64,000 bases of DNA from Pseudomaricurvus hydrocarbonicus. Its GTDB lineage: Bacteria > Pseudomonadota > Gammaproteobacteria > Pseudomonadales > Cellvibrionaceae. The stretch spans positions 248,001-312,000 of the forward strand of contig NZ_JAAONZ010000001.1 in assembly GCF_011602365.1 (NCBI RefSeq). The letters are read 5' to 3'. A program made the position numbers and the translations under genes. Numbering within the stretch: position 1 is the first letter of the stretch; every line of letters begins with the position of its first letter. Positions 19,846-29,446 of this stretch are shown here, piece by piece. The notes beneath the pieces are model-generated. The model had not been told where the DNA came from. It saw nothing but the letters and a program-made list of their open reading frames with translations, and made no database searches.

Positions 19846-21612
19846 TTATGCGCTGACTTCTTTCTTTTTCACGCGGATGTTCAGCTCACGCAATTGCGTG
19901 TTATCCACCTGCCCCGGCGCATCGGTCAGCACACACGCCGCCGTCTGGGTTTTCGGGAAGGCAATCACATCACGAATAGAGCTGGCGCCGGTCATCAACA
20001 TAATCAGGCGATCCAGGCCAAACGCCAAACCACCGTGCGGTGGTGCGCCGTACTGAAGGGCGTCCAACAGGAAACCAAACTTTTCACGCTGCTCTTCTTC
20101 ACCAATGCCCAACACACGGAAAACCGCCTGCTGCATGGATTGGTTGTGAATACGAACAGAACCCCCACCCAGCTCACAGCCATTAAGGACCATATCGTAA
20201 GCCTGGGACAATGCTGCCAGAGGATTCTGCTCCAACTCTTGTGCTGAACAGGACGGTGCGGTGAACGGGTGGTGCAAAGAAGTCACACCGCCTTCAATGG
20301 CCTCGAACATTGGGAAGTCGACAACCCACAAAGGCGCCCACTCACAAGTGTACAATTCCAGATCCTCACCAATTTTGCAGCGCAGCGCACCCAGAGCTTC
20401 GGTAACCACTTTGATGGTATCCGCCCCAAAGAACACGATGTCGCCGTTTTGAGCACCGGTGCGCTCCATCACCTGCATGGTGACGTCGTCGCCCAGGAAT
20501 TTGATGATCGGCGACTGCAAACCCTCAACGCCCTTTTCGATCTCATTGACCTTAATCCAGGCCAGACCCTTCGCACCGTATATACCGACGTACTTGGTGT
20601 AATCGTCAATTTGCTTGCGGGAAATGGCCGCACCGCCGGTCACCTTCAACGCCGTTACGCGGCACTTGGGGTCATTGGCCGGACCAGCAAACACTTTAAA
20701 GTCGATGTCGGCCAGCAAATCCTTAATTTCCACTAACTCCAGAGGGATGCGCATATCGGGCTTATCCGAGCCGTATTTCTGCATCGCTTCGGCGTATGGC
20801 ATACGCGGGAACTCACCCAGCTCCACACCTTTCAGCTCACTGAACAGCTTGCGGATCATCTGCTCCGTGACCGACATGATTTGCTCATCGCTCATGAATG
20901 AGGTCTCAATATCGATCTGGGTAAATTCTGGCTGGCGATCTGCACGCAAATCTTCGTCGCGGAAACATTTGGCAATCTGGTAGTAACGATCAAAGCCGGA
21001 CACCATCAGCAACTGCTTAAACAGCTGCGGCGATTGTGGCAGAGCAAAGAACTTCCCTTCGTGAGTTCTGGATGGCACCAGATAATCACGAGCGCCTTCC
21101 GGGGTCGCCCGGGTCAAGATGGGGGTTTCAATGTCCAGAAAGCCATTGTCATCCAGAAAATTGCGAATCGAATTGGTCACTTTAGAGCGGAAACGCAGAC
21201 GCTCCTGCATTTCCTGACGACGCAGATCCACATAGCGATATTTGAGACGAACTTCCTCACCCACGGTTTTATCGTGCAATGGGAAAGGCGTCGTTTCAGC
21301 GCTGTTGAGGATTGTCACCTCAAGACCGTACACCTCCACCTCACCGGTGGGCATATTCGGGTTGACGGTGGCTTCTGAACGCGCGCGAACCCGTCCTTTA
21401 ACCTGAAGAACATACTCACTGCGCACCTTGTCAGCGGTTTCAAAGTTTTCTTTTGCATCCGGGTCAAAAACCACCTGCACGATGCCATCCCGATCCCGCA
21501 GATCGATGAAGATCACCCCACCATGATCACGGCGACGATCAACCCATCCACAGAGGGTGACTTCCTGATCAATAAAAGAGGCATTCAAAGCGCCACAATA
21601 CTGGGTGCGCAT
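19846..21612 (-). CDS. aspS: Aspartyl-tRNA synthetase
   Basis: A 588-residue class II synthetase. It has the N-terminal OB anticodon-binding domain ([21 protein letters not shown]), the catalytic core with motif 2 [18 protein letters not shown], the bacterial GAD insertion, and motif 3 [11 protein letters not shown] near the C-terminus. It charges tRNA-Asp. The promoter at 22031-22059 probably serves fmdB and aspS together; the two genes are 56 nt apart. Confidence 0.98.
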   Translation of the reverse strand: MRTQYCGALNASFIDQEVTLCGWVDRRRDHGGVIFIDLRDRDGIVQVVFDPDAKENFETADKVRSEYVLQVKGRVRARSEATVNPNMPTGEVEVYGLEVTILNSAETTPFPLHDKTVGEEVRLKYRYVDLRRQEMQERLRFRSKVTNSIRNFLDDNGFLDIETPILTRATPEGARDYLVPSRTHEGKFFALPQSPQLFKQLLMVSGFDRYYQIAKCFRDEDLRADRQPEFTQIDIETSFMSDEQIMSVTEQMIRKLFSELKGVELGEFPRMPYAEAMQKYGSDKPDMRIPLELVEIKDLLADIDFKVFAGPANDPKCRVTALKVTGGAAISRKQIDDYTKYVGIYGAKGLAWIKVNEIEKGVEGLQSPIIKFLGDDVTMQVMERTGAQNGDIVFFGADTIKVVTEALGALRCKIGEDLELYTCEWAPLWVVDFPMFEAIEGGVTSLHHPFTAPSCSAQELEQNPLAALSQAYDMVLNGCELGGGSVRIHNQSMQQAVFRVLGIGEEEQREKFGFLLDALQYGAPPHGGLAFGLDRLIMLMTGASSIRDVIAFPKTQTAACVLTDAPGQVDNTQLRELNIRVKKKEVSA

Positions 21613-21668
21613 AAGTACTTTCCTATGTAATAACTGTCTAATAAAAGGTCAAATTCAAGAGCTGCCCG

Positions 21669-21956
21669 TTAGCTGGCTGCCCCTGAACTACTTTTGGCCG
21701 AGGATCCTGCAGCGGATCCGGTACTGGAAGCCGCGCTTGAAGCAGAATCACCCGCCAGATTTTTCTTCTTACCACCGGACTTGAAGTCCGTCTCATACCA
21801 GCCACCGCCAGCCAGACGAAAGCCCGCTGCGGAAACTTTTTTGCGCAATTGGGCTTCTCCGCAGGACGGACACTCCGTTAAAGCGGCATCACTCATCTTC
21901 TGGAGAGCTTCCAGCTCATGCTCACAAGCACGACATTCATACTCATAAATCGGCAT
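21669..21956 (-). CDS. FmdB-family zinc ribbon protein
   Basis: A 95-residue protein with the FmdB/CxxC_CxxC_SSSS signature: MPIYEYECRACEHELE at the N-terminus, a second pair ECPSCGE, and a low-complexity Ser/Ala/Gly tail. The family binds zinc; its function is not established outside formamidase operons. The open frame runs upstream to 22022, but the ATG at 21956 is the universal family start. It precedes aspS, a frequent arrangement. Confidence 0.93.
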   Translation of the reverse strand: MPIYEYECRACEHELEALQKMSDAALTECPSCGEAQLRKKVSAAGFRLAGGGWYETDFKSGGKKKNLAGDSASSAASSTGSAAGSSAKSSSGAAS

Positions 21957-22030
21957 ACTTCTTACCTCATTCCACCTGGCATACCATGCCAGCAACCGAC
22001 AAACAGGGGGGAGACCTACCAAAACCGGGC

Positions 22031-22059
22031 ATTATACCCCAGCATGGGGCAGAGGTTAA
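22031..22059 (-). promoter_or_regulatory. Sigma-70 promoter for fmdB-aspS
   Basis: On the minus strand TTAACC (22059-22054) lies 17 bp from a perfect TATAAT (22036-22031), about 75 nt upstream of the fmdB ATG. Confidence 0.7.
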
Positions 22060-22578
22060 AGATGGTGAACCCACAGGGTTTATGCGCTGCAGCCAGGGCA
22101 CGCTGAGACAGAGCCTTGAGACGCTTGTGGCGACCACCGCAACCGGCGGGCACGGTCCGGCCACCCCGGCGCCTTTGACTAGTCGACGCGACTCGAATTT
22201 CGGTCCTCTCAGGTCACCATCTCTATTGTCGAATAAGCAACACCGCTGCCACGAACTCGGCTTACATCAGCTCCCACACACCCGAATGCACCGTGAAAAT
22301 GAAACCCTTCTAACCGCCTTTGTTCACGTGTCGTGTTGCCGCCTTAATCACAACCCCACCCAGATGAATCTGTTGTTTTCTCGCTGTTTTTCCCGGCGCC
22401 TGATCGGCACAGCCAAACCCGTTGAGCCGTCTATGCGGACATTATCCTAAAGCCTCCCCCTCGCCACTCTGTTGAACACCGCTCCCGGGACCAGCCCGAA
22501 AAAACATCAACCAGCATACGCTACCGGGCCCTCTACCCTGAAAAACCTTAAAAAACCGTGTTTTTTACGACTTTTGGG

Positions 22579-22607
22579 TTGCCAGTACCCCACTTATCCT
22601 ATATACA
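22579..22607 (+). promoter_or_regulatory. Candidate promoter for the HU-like gene
   Basis: TTGCCA (22579-22584) and TATACA (22602-22607) are 17 bp apart. Transcription from about 22614 would give a leader of about 100 nt containing the hairpin at 22636-22659. Confidence 0.55.
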
Positions 22608-22635
22608 TAGCATCAGCGGTTTAGCCGCGTCATTT

Positions 22636-22659
22636 AAGCCTATAAATAAAGGCTTTTTT
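22636..22659 (+). terminator. Terminator-like hairpin in the HU leader
   Basis: AAGCCT (22636-22641) pairs with AGGCTT (22650-22655) across an AT-rich 8-nt loop and runs into six T (22654-22659), the form of an intrinsic terminator. It lies between the HU promoter candidate and the start codon at 22713, so it may act as an attenuator or end an unseen upstream transcript. Confidence 0.55.
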
Positions 22660-22712
22660 GTGCCCCTCGGGCGAACAATAAAATCACCATTACAAACAAA
22701 AGGAACTTAGTT

Positions 22713-23108
22713 ATGGCCGCTCGTAAAGCACCCGCCAAAAAGAAAGCCCCCGCAAAGAAAGCCGCACCGGCAGCTGAAAAGAAAATTAAAGCCGTCAAAG
22801 AGCGCTACACCAAAACTCAAATGCTGGCTGAAATTGCAGAAAATACCGAGCTGACCAAAAAGCAAGTGCAAAGTGTTCTGGATGAACTGAGTGATATCAT
22901 CGAAGGGCACATTAAAAAACGTGCCGTTGGCGAGTTCGTACTGCCAGGCCTGCTGAAAGTCAGCGCTGTGAAGAAGCCAGCCAAAAAAGCCCGCAAAAAC
23001 GTACCGAACCCCTTTAAGCCAGGTGAACTCATGGACGTGGCCGCCAAGCCAGCCAGCGTTCAGGTAAAAATTCGCCCGCTGAAAAAGCTGAAAGACATGG
23101 CAATGTAA
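22713..23108 (+). CDS. HU-family DNA-binding protein with Lys/Ala/Pro-rich tail
   Basis: A 131-residue histone-like protein. Residues 1-27 are an Ala/Lys/Pro tail (MAARKAPAKKKAPAKKAAPA), of the kind seen in histone-H1-like bacterial proteins. Residues 28-131 resemble an HU/IHF fold (YTKTQMLAEIAENTELTKKQVQSVLD; GEFVLPGLLKVSAVKKPAKKARKN). The turn usually reading NPxTG is replaced by NPFKPGELM. AGGA at 22701-22704 marks the start, and a strong terminator follows. It probably compacts or bridges DNA; it is a divergent HU rather than HupA/HupB. Confidence 0.88.
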   Translation: MAARKAPAKKKAPAKKAAPAAEKKIKAVKERYTKTQMLAEIAENTELTKKQVQSVLDELSDIIEGHIKKRAVGEFVLPGLLKVSAVKKPAKKARKNVPNPFKPGELMDVAAKPASVQVKIRPLKKLKDMAM

Positions 23109-23131
23109 GCCAGCCAGCCTCGCTTAAAACC

Positions 23132-23163
23132 AAAAAACCGCACTTGTCAGTGCGGTTTTTTTT
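23132..23163 (+). terminator. Terminator after the HU gene
   Basis: A perfect 6-bp stem CCGCAC/GTGCGG (23138-23143, 23150-23155), extended by A-T pairs from the flanking A-tract and T-tract, followed by eight T. Confidence 0.92.
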
Positions 23164-23179
23164 GGGGTTTCCCCCAACC

Positions 23180-23193
23180 CGGGAGCGCTCCCG
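23180..23193. promoter_or_regulatory. Perfect palindrome between HU and HIT genes
   Basis: CGGGAGCGCTCCCG is a perfect 14-bp palindrome between two convergent genes, 37 nt past the HIT stop on the minus strand. It could be a short hairpin of a terminator, or a LacI-type operator; its position between gene ends favours the former. Confidence 0.4.
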
Positions 23194-23229
23194 CTTGAGA
23201 TTGCCCCCCCCTCTTGAGAGCGGCCGCCC

Positions 23230-23679
23230 CTAGTCCAGCACGGTAAACTCTTCACCGGCCAGCGCACTGCGCAATCTGGACACCCGCTCCTTCAACTCGT
23301 CCTCGGTAAAGGGCTTGGGCTCCAGTGCCCCCCAAACCGGTCTCGGCCAGGCCGGATCGCCTTTAAAGCGGGCCACGTGGTGCATATGCAATTGCGGCAC
23401 GACATTACCCAGCGCACCCACGTTCATTCGATCCGGGACGAACAAGTCCGCCATCACTTCCGCCAGATGACAAGACTCCCGCATTAACTGCTGCCGATCC
23501 TCTTCCGCCAAATGATGAATGGCATAGACCCCTTTGCGCCTTGGCACCAAAATACACCACGGATAATTGGCGTCTCGACTCATCAACACCAGTGACAGGG
23601 GGAATTCCCCCAAAATCACACTCTCGCTCAACAATTGAGGGTCGAGCTCAAACTTCAACTTCACGTCAAGTTCCGACAT
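23230..23679 (-). CDS. HIT domain protein
   Basis: A 149-residue histidine-triad protein, a likely nucleotide hydrolase or transferase. The N-terminal strand-helix region (YPWCILVPRRKGVYAIHHLAEEDRQ) and the active-site region VVPQLHMHHVARF are seen. The triad reads HxHH rather than the canonical HxHxH, a variant I recall from other gammaproteobacterial members of this subgroup. It is convergent with the HU gene and divergent from proS. The substrate is unknown. Confidence 0.9.
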   Translation of the reverse strand: MSELDVKLKFELDPQLLSESVILGEFPLSLVLMSRDANYPWCILVPRRKGVYAIHHLAEEDRQQLMRESCHLAEVMADLFVPDRMNVGALGNVVPQLHMHHVARFKGDPAWPRPVWGALEPKPFTEDELKERVSRLRSALAGEEFTVLD

Positions 23680-23810
23680 ATCAGGTTTCCTCCTTTCCCC
23701 AACTTAACAACACCATTAGAATACCCCCCTTAATCGATGAAACCTAGATCTATTGATCACTGGTCTATAAGCACTGATCCATTCAACTCAGTAAGAGATG
23801 CACACATACC

Positions 23811-25541
23811 ATGCGCGCTAGCCGTTTTCTCATTGCCACCCTCAAGCAAAACCCCTCTGACGCCGTTGCCGTCAGCCACCAGCTCATGCTGCGTTCAGGC
23901 ATGGTGCGCCAGTTAGCATCCGGCCTCTACACCTGGCTGCCGATGGGCTTGCGGGTGTTCCGCAAAGTAGAAGCGATTGTCCGGGAAGAGATGGACCGCG
24001 CCGGCGCTCAGGAAGTACTGATGCCCGTGGTACAGCCTTCTGAGCTCTGGCAAGAATCGGGCCGCTGGGAACAATACGGGCCTGAGCTGCTGCGCATCAC
24101 CGATCGTCATGACAACCGTTTTTGCCTCGGCCCCACCCACGAAGAGGTCATTACGGACCTGATTCGCAATGAACTGAGAAGCTACAAACAGCTGCCCGCC
24201 AACTTCTATCAAATTCAGACCAAATTCCGGGATGAAGTTCGCCCCCGCTTTGGCATCATGCGCGCCCGCGAATTCACCATGAAGGACGCCTACTCTTTCC
24301 ACCTGCAGCAATCGTGTCTGCAGGACACCTACGACCGGATGCACAGCGCCTACTGCAAAGTGTTTAACCGTATCGGTCTGGACTTTCGTCCGGTGCTGGC
24401 GGATACCGGCTCAATTGGCGGCTCCAGCTCCCACGAGTTCCACGTTCTGGCCGACAGCGGTGAGGACGACATCGCCTTCAGCACCGCCAGTGACTACGCC
24501 GCCAACGTCGAGCTGGCCGAGGCCGTTGCGCCCACTGACGAGCGCCCATCGCCTACCCAGGAGATGACTAAAGTGGCCACTCCCGGGCAGAACACCATTG
24601 ACGAAGTCTCCAAAAGTCTGGAAGTTTCACCCAAACAGGTGCTGAAAACCCTCATTGTACTGGGGGAAGAGGATGAGGCCGGCAATCAGGGGCTGGTGGC
24701 GCTGGTTCTGCGCGGCGACCACGAACTGAATGAACTTAAGGCTGAAAAGCTCGTCGGCGTGGCCTCGCCCCTGACCTTTGCACCCGACGCAAAAATCCAG
24801 GAAACCCTCAACTGCAGCCCCGGTTCTATCGGTCCTGTCGGCCTGAAGATTCCGGTTTTGGTTGATCGCAGTGCTGCAGTCGTTGCTGACTTTGCCTGTG
24901 GCGCCAACAAGGACGGTTACCACCTGACCGGTGTGAACTGGGAACGCGACCTGCCTTTGGCTGACACCGCCGACCTGCGCAACGTGGTCGTGGGTGACCC
25001 AAGTCCCTGCGGCAAAGGTACACTGGAAATCAAACGCGGTATTGAAGTGGGTCATATTTTCCAGCTCGGCACCAAATACAGTGAAGCCATGCGCGCGACG
25101 GTTCTGGACGAAAACGGCAAAGAACAAGTGATGACCATGGGCTGTTACGGTATTGGTGTCAGCCGTGTGGTGGCCGCCGCCATTGAACAAAACTTCGATG
25201 ACAACGGCATCATTTGGCCGGAAGCCATCGCCCCGTTCCAGATTGCTTTGATTCCGATCAACATGCACAAGTCCGAGGCCGTGCGAGCGAAATGCGAAGA
25301 GCTCTACGAGCAATTGACTGCCGCCGGCTACGACGTACTGTTTATGGACGAAGAAAAAGCCCGTCTAGGCGTCATGCTCGCCGACACCGAATTGATGGGC
25401 ATTCCCCATCGCGTGGTGGTGGGTGATCGCGGCCTTGAAGCCGGTACGGTTGAGTACAAAGGACGTCGCGACGCCGACAAGCAAGAGGTCGTCCTGACTG
25501 AGCTGCTCACGACCTTGCAGTCTAACGTTAAGGCTCTGTAA
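23811..25541 (+). CDS. proS: Prolyl-tRNA synthetase
   Basis: A 576-residue bacterial-type ProRS. Class II motif 1 and the motif 2 region ([21 protein letters not shown]) lie in the N-terminal half; the YbaK-like editing domain that removes Ala-tRNA-Pro is inserted at about residues 225-405 ([10 protein letters not shown]...[12 protein letters not shown]); motif 3 ([17 protein letters not shown]) and the anticodon-binding domain follow. The lytic transglycosylase gene starts 10 nt downstream, indicating an operon. Confidence 0.98.
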   Translation: MRASRFLIATLKQNPSDAVAVSHQLMLRSGMVRQLASGLYTWLPMGLRVFRKVEAIVREEMDRAGAQEVLMPVVQPSELWQESGRWEQYGPELLRITDRHDNRFCLGPTHEEVITDLIRNELRSYKQLPANFYQIQTKFRDEVRPRFGIMRAREFTMKDAYSFHLQQSCLQDTYDRMHSAYCKVFNRIGLDFRPVLADTGSIGGSSSHEFHVLADSGEDDIAFSTASDYAANVELAEAVAPTDERPSPTQEMTKVATPGQNTIDEVSKSLEVSPKQVLKTLIVLGEEDEAGNQGLVALVLRGDHELNELKAEKLVGVASPLTFAPDAKIQETLNCSPGSIGPVGLKIPVLVDRSAAVVADFACGANKDGYHLTGVNWERDLPLADTADLRNVVVGDPSPCGKGTLEIKRGIEVGHIFQLGTKYSEAMRATVLDENGKEQVMTMGCYGIGVSRVVAAAIEQNFDDNGIIWPEAIAPFQIALIPINMHKSEAVRAKCEELYEQLTAAGYDVLFMDEEKARLGVMLADTELMGIPHRVVVGDRGLEAGTVEYKGRRDADKQEVVLTELLTTLQSNVKAL

Positions 25542-25550
25542 CAAAGGGGC

Positions 25551-26138
25551 ATGGCAGTGTTTTTACGGCTCTCATCGCTCTTCAAGCTCATGACGTTTAT
25601 GGCGTTGATGGTGTCCAGCGGGGTGTCTGCAACCGAGCAGGCCCAGCCCGTGGATGATGAGTTGCGAGAGCTGTTAAAACACGCCATTGAAAACAGCGAC
25701 AGTTTCGAAGACCGCTTTGAGGCTGAAGTCTGGCTGGTTTCCAAGCGCGACAATCTCGGTAAATTCATCAAAGATCCGGAAGAGCGTATGGATCTGCTGC
25801 AGCGTATACACCGGGCTGCGACTCGCGCAGGGCTGCAACCGGAAATCGTGCTGGCACTGATTGAAGTGGAAAGCCACTTCAATCGCTTCGCCATTTCCAG
25901 TGTCGGGGCTCAGGGCATGATGCAGGTCATGCCTTTCTGGAAAGATGAAATTGGTCACCCCGAAGACAATCTCACCGATGTCGAAACCAATTTGACCTAC
26001 GGTTGCACCATTCTCAAACATTACCTGAACAAGACCAACGGCCGGCTAATGGATGCCCTTGCCCGCTACAACGGCAGCTATGGGCAATACTGGTATCCGC
26101 GTCGCGTCATGGATGCGTGGGAAAAACACTGGCGCTGA
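25551..26138 (+). CDS. Lytic transglycosylase, SLT domain
   Basis: A 195-residue exported protein with a signal peptide (about 1-28, ending VSA) and a C-terminal goose-lysozyme-like SLT domain. The catalytic glutamate is in IEVESHFNRFAISS (about residue 105), followed by the family motif GAQGMMQVMP and the late ARYNGSYG motif. It cleaves peptidoglycan to anhydromuropeptides. AAAGGGG precedes the ATG. Its TGA overlaps the ATG of the AraC-type gene by one base, so the two are translationally coupled although functionally unrelated. Confidence 0.92.
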   Translation: MAVFLRLSSLFKLMTFMALMVSSGVSATEQAQPVDDELRELLKHAIENSDSFEDRFEAEVWLVSKRDNLGKFIKDPEERMDLLQRIHRAATRAGLQPEIVLALIEVESHFNRFAISSVGAQGMMQVMPFWKDEIGHPEDNLTDVETNLTYGCTILKHYLNKTNGRLMDALARYNGSYGQYWYPRRVMDAWEKHWR

Positions 26139-27169
26139 TGGACACCACACACACCGCTTCAGATTCCGGCCTTGAGGTCAGCGTCAGCATCACACAAACG
26201 CTGGTTCAGGCCCTTCGCCAGTCCGGGATAGAACACACCGATGGACTGCTGCTGAAAGCCGGCATTGATCCCAGCCAACTGCAACGGCCGGAGAATCGCA
26301 TTGACTTTGCCTGTCAGGAACGCCTCTGGCAACTGGCCATGGAAGCCACTCGGGATGACAGTTTTCCTCTGACCTTTGCCCGCCAAAGCCAGCCGGCGAG
26401 TTTTAACCTCGCCGGCTATATTGCCATGAACAGCCGCACCATTGGCGACGCCATTGACGCGATGGAGGTCTACCAACGCTCCGCTGGAGAAGGCGGCGTC
26501 TTCACCATTTCGCGCCACGGGCAACACATCGCAATTGAGTACCAACCGGTTAACCCGGAGGCAGCGATCTCTACGGTGCGCAGCTGTGCTTTGTTAGCGG
26601 CCAACCTGATGCTTGGTCGCTGGCTGGTAGGCCCCGCCTACACCCCCAACACGGTCGAACTTTGCTTGCCCAAGCCTGCACGCCCGGAGAATTTTACGGA
26701 TTTTTTCCAGTGCCCGGTTCAATTTGGGCAAGCCAAGAACGTGATTCGCTTCCCGCGTGCGCTGGAAAGCATCGCCATCCCGCACGCGAGCCTCGAGCTG
26801 CTCAGTTTGATGCAGCAGCGCGCCGAAAAAATCATCCAGGCTCGCAACCCCGGCAACACCCTAACACTGAAAGTGGCATCCTTGATCGCCACCTCCCTGC
26901 AAGGTCAGGAACCCGACCGGGCCAGTGTGGCGGAAAAGTTAGGCATCAGCCAGCGCACACTGCAACGGCGGCTAGCCAGCGAACAGACCAGCTACCAGGA
27001 AGTGCTCGACCAGACACGCAACGATCTGGCGCTGGATTATTTGCGCCAGCCGCAATTAACCATCACCGACATCGCCTATCTGTTAGGCTTTACCGAGCCG
27101 AGCGCGTTCTATCGCGCGTTCAAGAAGTGGCAAGGAATCACACCGGGGCAGTACCGGGACAAGCAATAG
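26138..27169 (+). CDS. AraC-family transcriptional regulator
   Basis: A 343-residue regulator. Residues about 20-200 form the arabinose-binding-type N-terminal domain of the OruR/MmsR-like group (LVQALRQSGIEHTDGLLLKAG); residues about 255-340 form the AraC double helix-turn-helix (SVAEKLGISQRTLQRRLASE and ITDIAYLLGFTEPSAFYRAF). The frame continues upstream, but the ATG at 26138, overlapping the previous stop as TGATG, gives the normal family start. It is convergent with the TonB receptor and is the best candidate regulator of the quinoprotein genes beyond it. Confidence 0.92.
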   Translation: MDTTHTASDSGLEVSVSITQTLVQALRQSGIEHTDGLLLKAGIDPSQLQRPENRIDFACQERLWQLAMEATRDDSFPLTFARQSQPASFNLAGYIAMNSRTIGDAIDAMEVYQRSAGEGGVFTISRHGQHIAIEYQPVNPEAAISTVRSCALLAANLMLGRWLVGPAYTPNTVELCLPKPARPENFTDFFQCPVQFGQAKNVIRFPRALESIAIPHASLELLSLMQQRAEKIIQARNPGNTLTLKVASLIATSLQGQEPDRASVAEKLGISQRTLQRRLASEQTSYQEVLDQTRNDLALDYLRQPQLTITDIAYLLGFTEPSAFYRAFKKWQGITPGQYRDKQ

Positions 27170-27199
27170 CCTCTACCGGTCGCCCCTCCCCTGCAACCC

Positions 27200-29317
27200 T
27201 CAAAAATCGTGACGGACTTCCAGGTACGCGGCGCGGTTCTCACCGGTGAAATAGCGATAGCTGCCAAACGCGTAATCGCCCCGCTCAGCGTAGCGTTCAT
27301 CGGTCACATTGTGCAGTCGCAAACGAGCGCTCCACTGCGGCGTCCACTGGTATTTAGCCATGGCGTTTAGCAAGGTATGGCCTTCGTACTCGTGTTCGTT
27401 TTCGGCATCCAGATAATAATCGTCCATATAGACCGTCTCCAGCTCAAACCACCAGGGATCTGAAGGCTGATACCTCAATTGCAGGCTGCCGAGCCACTCT
27501 GGCGCCGTATCCATCACATTACCGGCAAGGTCTTGGCTATTGAGCAGGCTGGCGGACTCCACCGTATGTTTCGACCATGCCGCCACCGCCGCAAGGCTCC
27601 ACTGAGGTGAAATCGCATACCCCAGCTGTAACTCCACCCCGCGATGGCGGGTTTCCGCATCCCCCACGGTGCGATTGTTGGAGGCCTTCAGCACTTCATC
27701 CTGCTTTTCCATGACGTAGCCACTCAATTCCGCCGAAAACGTGTGAGCGTGATAACGCAGCCCCAATTCCGCACTGTCGATGGTTTTCTCATCAAACTGA
27801 TCGACGCTCTGCCCGGTCAACAGGCGATAGCGCTCATTGATTTGGGGGGCACGAAAAGCACGTGCCAGCCGCCCATAAACCACCCACTGATCACTCAACT
27901 GATAGCGGCCACCCAACTGAGCACTGAGATTGGAAAACCGGTTTTTTTGATCTTCCGGGCGGTAATAGCGGCAGTCACCGGTCTCGCTCTCGCACGCAGA
28001 GCCATCATCCTGGGTGCTGCCGTCAAGCAATTGGTTGTCATAATCGTAAGACAGAGTCTCCCAGCGTATCCCCGCCTCAACAGCCGCTTCCGGACGCCAG
28101 TGCCACTCGACATTCACAAACGTGGCCAGCTGCACACTGGTCACCTCGAAATCGTAGTGCTGACCTACATAGCGAGCATTATCCGGGCTAAAAAAGGCTT
28201 CTGCCTGCGACTCTTGCACATTCATGCTGGCCCATTCGCCATCCACACCGGCCCAAAGTTGCCACGGCTCATTCAGCGCGGTTTGATAATTCAACAAAAA
28301 GCCCGCGCTCTCCTGACCGTTTTCCTCGATCGGCTGGCCCGGCAGGTAATGTTGCAGGAAACGCATGTCGCTGTAGCGGGCATAGGGTGAAAAACGCCAC
28401 GAAGAGTCCTCATCGATTTGCTTGATGAGCGTGGTGGCCAAACGAACCGCCTGCGCATCCCGAAAGGCTTCCGGGTTGGGGTTGTCTTTCCAGCCGGCCT
28501 CTTCGTAGGCTTTTTCCCCGGTGATGTAACCGGCGGTTTCCTGGTTTAAATTGACCATGGAAAGGGTGGAGTGGAGGTCCAGGGTTTCACCCTGCCAGCG
28601 TTGTTGCACGCTCAGTTTCTGTTGATCGTAGCCGGCATCGTCTTTCAGCCCGCCGTCACTCACGCCGTTGGCATCCACCTGCCACTGGTGCGCGCCAGCG
28701 ACCGTACCCCAGGCCATCTTCGACCGATAATAATCGTGCGGCCCCGTTTCCAACGCCAGGTAGGACTGGTTCATGGCGGGTGACAGAGAGTTGATGACGC
28801 CGTGGACCGCATTGGATCCATAAAAGACCGTGCCCGCGCCACGCCACACTTCAAGAGCGCCCGCCTGTTCGGTATTGACCTCGAACAATTGATTGACGTT
28901 ACACAGGCCACTGGGGCGAATGGGAATGCCATTTTCAGCAATCAGGACTTCGCCACAGCTGCCCGCGCCGGTATACACCGGCGAGCGCACCGCGGCCAAC
29001 AGTTCCTGACCATTACCCCGGCTCAACCAGACACCGGGGATGCGCACCGCCAGTTCCTGTATGTGGGTATGGCCCAATGTCTGTATATCTTCGGCACTGA
29101 CCTGACTCACCTGGCCAATAAGATTGTTTTTTGCTTCAGGATCCCGTCTGGCGGTGACCGTCATTTCATCAAGGTCTGTGGCTTGGGGTGAAGACTCGGC
29201 AGCTTGCACTCCCCCACCAAGCCCCCCGCCGATACCGATGAGGGACATAAAAATTAACGATTTTGTTGCTCTGATACGTTGGTCTTGCGCTTTTTTATAA
29301 TTAGAAATAGAAAACAT
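27200..29317 (-). CDS. TonB-dependent outer-membrane receptor
   Basis: A 705-residue receptor with a signal peptide (about 1-40, ending VQA), a TonB box-like DEMTVTARR (about 49-57), a plug domain (about 60-180, VSAEDIQTLGHTHIQELAVRIPGV; LEVWRGAGTVFYGSNAVHGVIN) and a 22-strand barrel ending in the aromatic terminus LEVRHDF. The plug contains a cysteine pair (SCGEVL, SGLCNV) likely to form a disulfide. GGAG precedes the ATG. It lies 129 nt after the quinoprotein operon and has its own promoter candidate. The ligand is not evident; PQQ or an oligomeric alcohol are the leading guesses. Confidence 0.92.
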   Translation of the reverse strand: MFSISNYKKAQDQRIRATKSLIFMSLIGIGGGLGGGVQAAESSPQATDLDEMTVTARRDPEAKNNLIGQVSQVSAEDIQTLGHTHIQELAVRIPGVWLSRGNGQELLAAVRSPVYTGAGSCGEVLIAENGIPIRPSGLCNVNQLFEVNTEQAGALEVWRGAGTVFYGSNAVHGVINSLSPAMNQSYLALETGPHDYYRSKMAWGTVAGAHQWQVDANGVSDGGLKDDAGYDQQKLSVQQRWQGETLDLHSTLSMVNLNQETAGYITGEKAYEEAGWKDNPNPEAFRDAQAVRLATTLIKQIDEDSSWRFSPYARYSDMRFLQHYLPGQPIEENGQESAGFLLNYQTALNEPWQLWAGVDGEWASMNVQESQAEAFFSPDNARYVGQHYDFEVTSVQLATFVNVEWHWRPEAAVEAGIRWETLSYDYDNQLLDGSTQDDGSACESETGDCRYYRPEDQKNRFSNLSAQLGGRYQLSDQWVVYGRLARAFRAPQINERYRLLTGQSVDQFDEKTIDSAELGLRYHAHTFSAELSGYVMEKQDEVLKASNNRTVGDAETRHRGVELQLGYAISPQWSLAAVAAWSKHTVESASLLNSQDLAGNVMDTAPEWLGSLQLRYQPSDPWWFELETVYMDDYYLDAENEHEYEGHTLLNAMAKYQWTPQWSARLRLHNVTDERYAERGDYAFGSYRYFTGENRAAYLEVRHDF

Positions 29318-29345
29318 GGTTCACTCCGCTCTCGTCAGCGCCGCA

Positions 29346-29372
29346 GTATTACACAAAAAAAACAGATATCAA
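29346..29372 (-). promoter_or_regulatory. Candidate promoter for the TonB receptor
   Basis: On the minus strand TTGATA (29372-29367) and TAATAC (29351-29346) are 15 bp apart, shorter than ideal, about 30 nt upstream of the receptor ATG. A T-rich spacer is present. Confidence 0.4.
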
Positions 29373-29446
29373 TGTGCCCCATGAAAAGTCTTGGTTTATG
29401 TCTTACCGTTAGCGCCTTATGTCTATTCCGTCACTACACAATGTCT

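Larger units (their letters stand above)
21957..22712. other. Gene-free stretch between fmdB and the HU gene
   Basis: About 755 nt between divergent genes. The left end carries the fmdB-aspS promoter (22031-22059) and the right end the HU promoter (22579-22607) and a leader hairpin (22636-22659). I see no gene, tRNA or recognisable RNA in the roughly 500 nt between the two promoters; short frames there lack family features. Confidence 0.6.

Noticed and set aside
21967-22450. Several short frames in the fmdB-HU gap
   Set aside because: No ribosome binding sites, no family features, and frames overlap the fmdB promoter.
26003-26137. N-terminal extension of the AraC-type regulator
   Set aside because: It lies inside the transglycosylase gene in another frame; the family start is the ATG at 26138.
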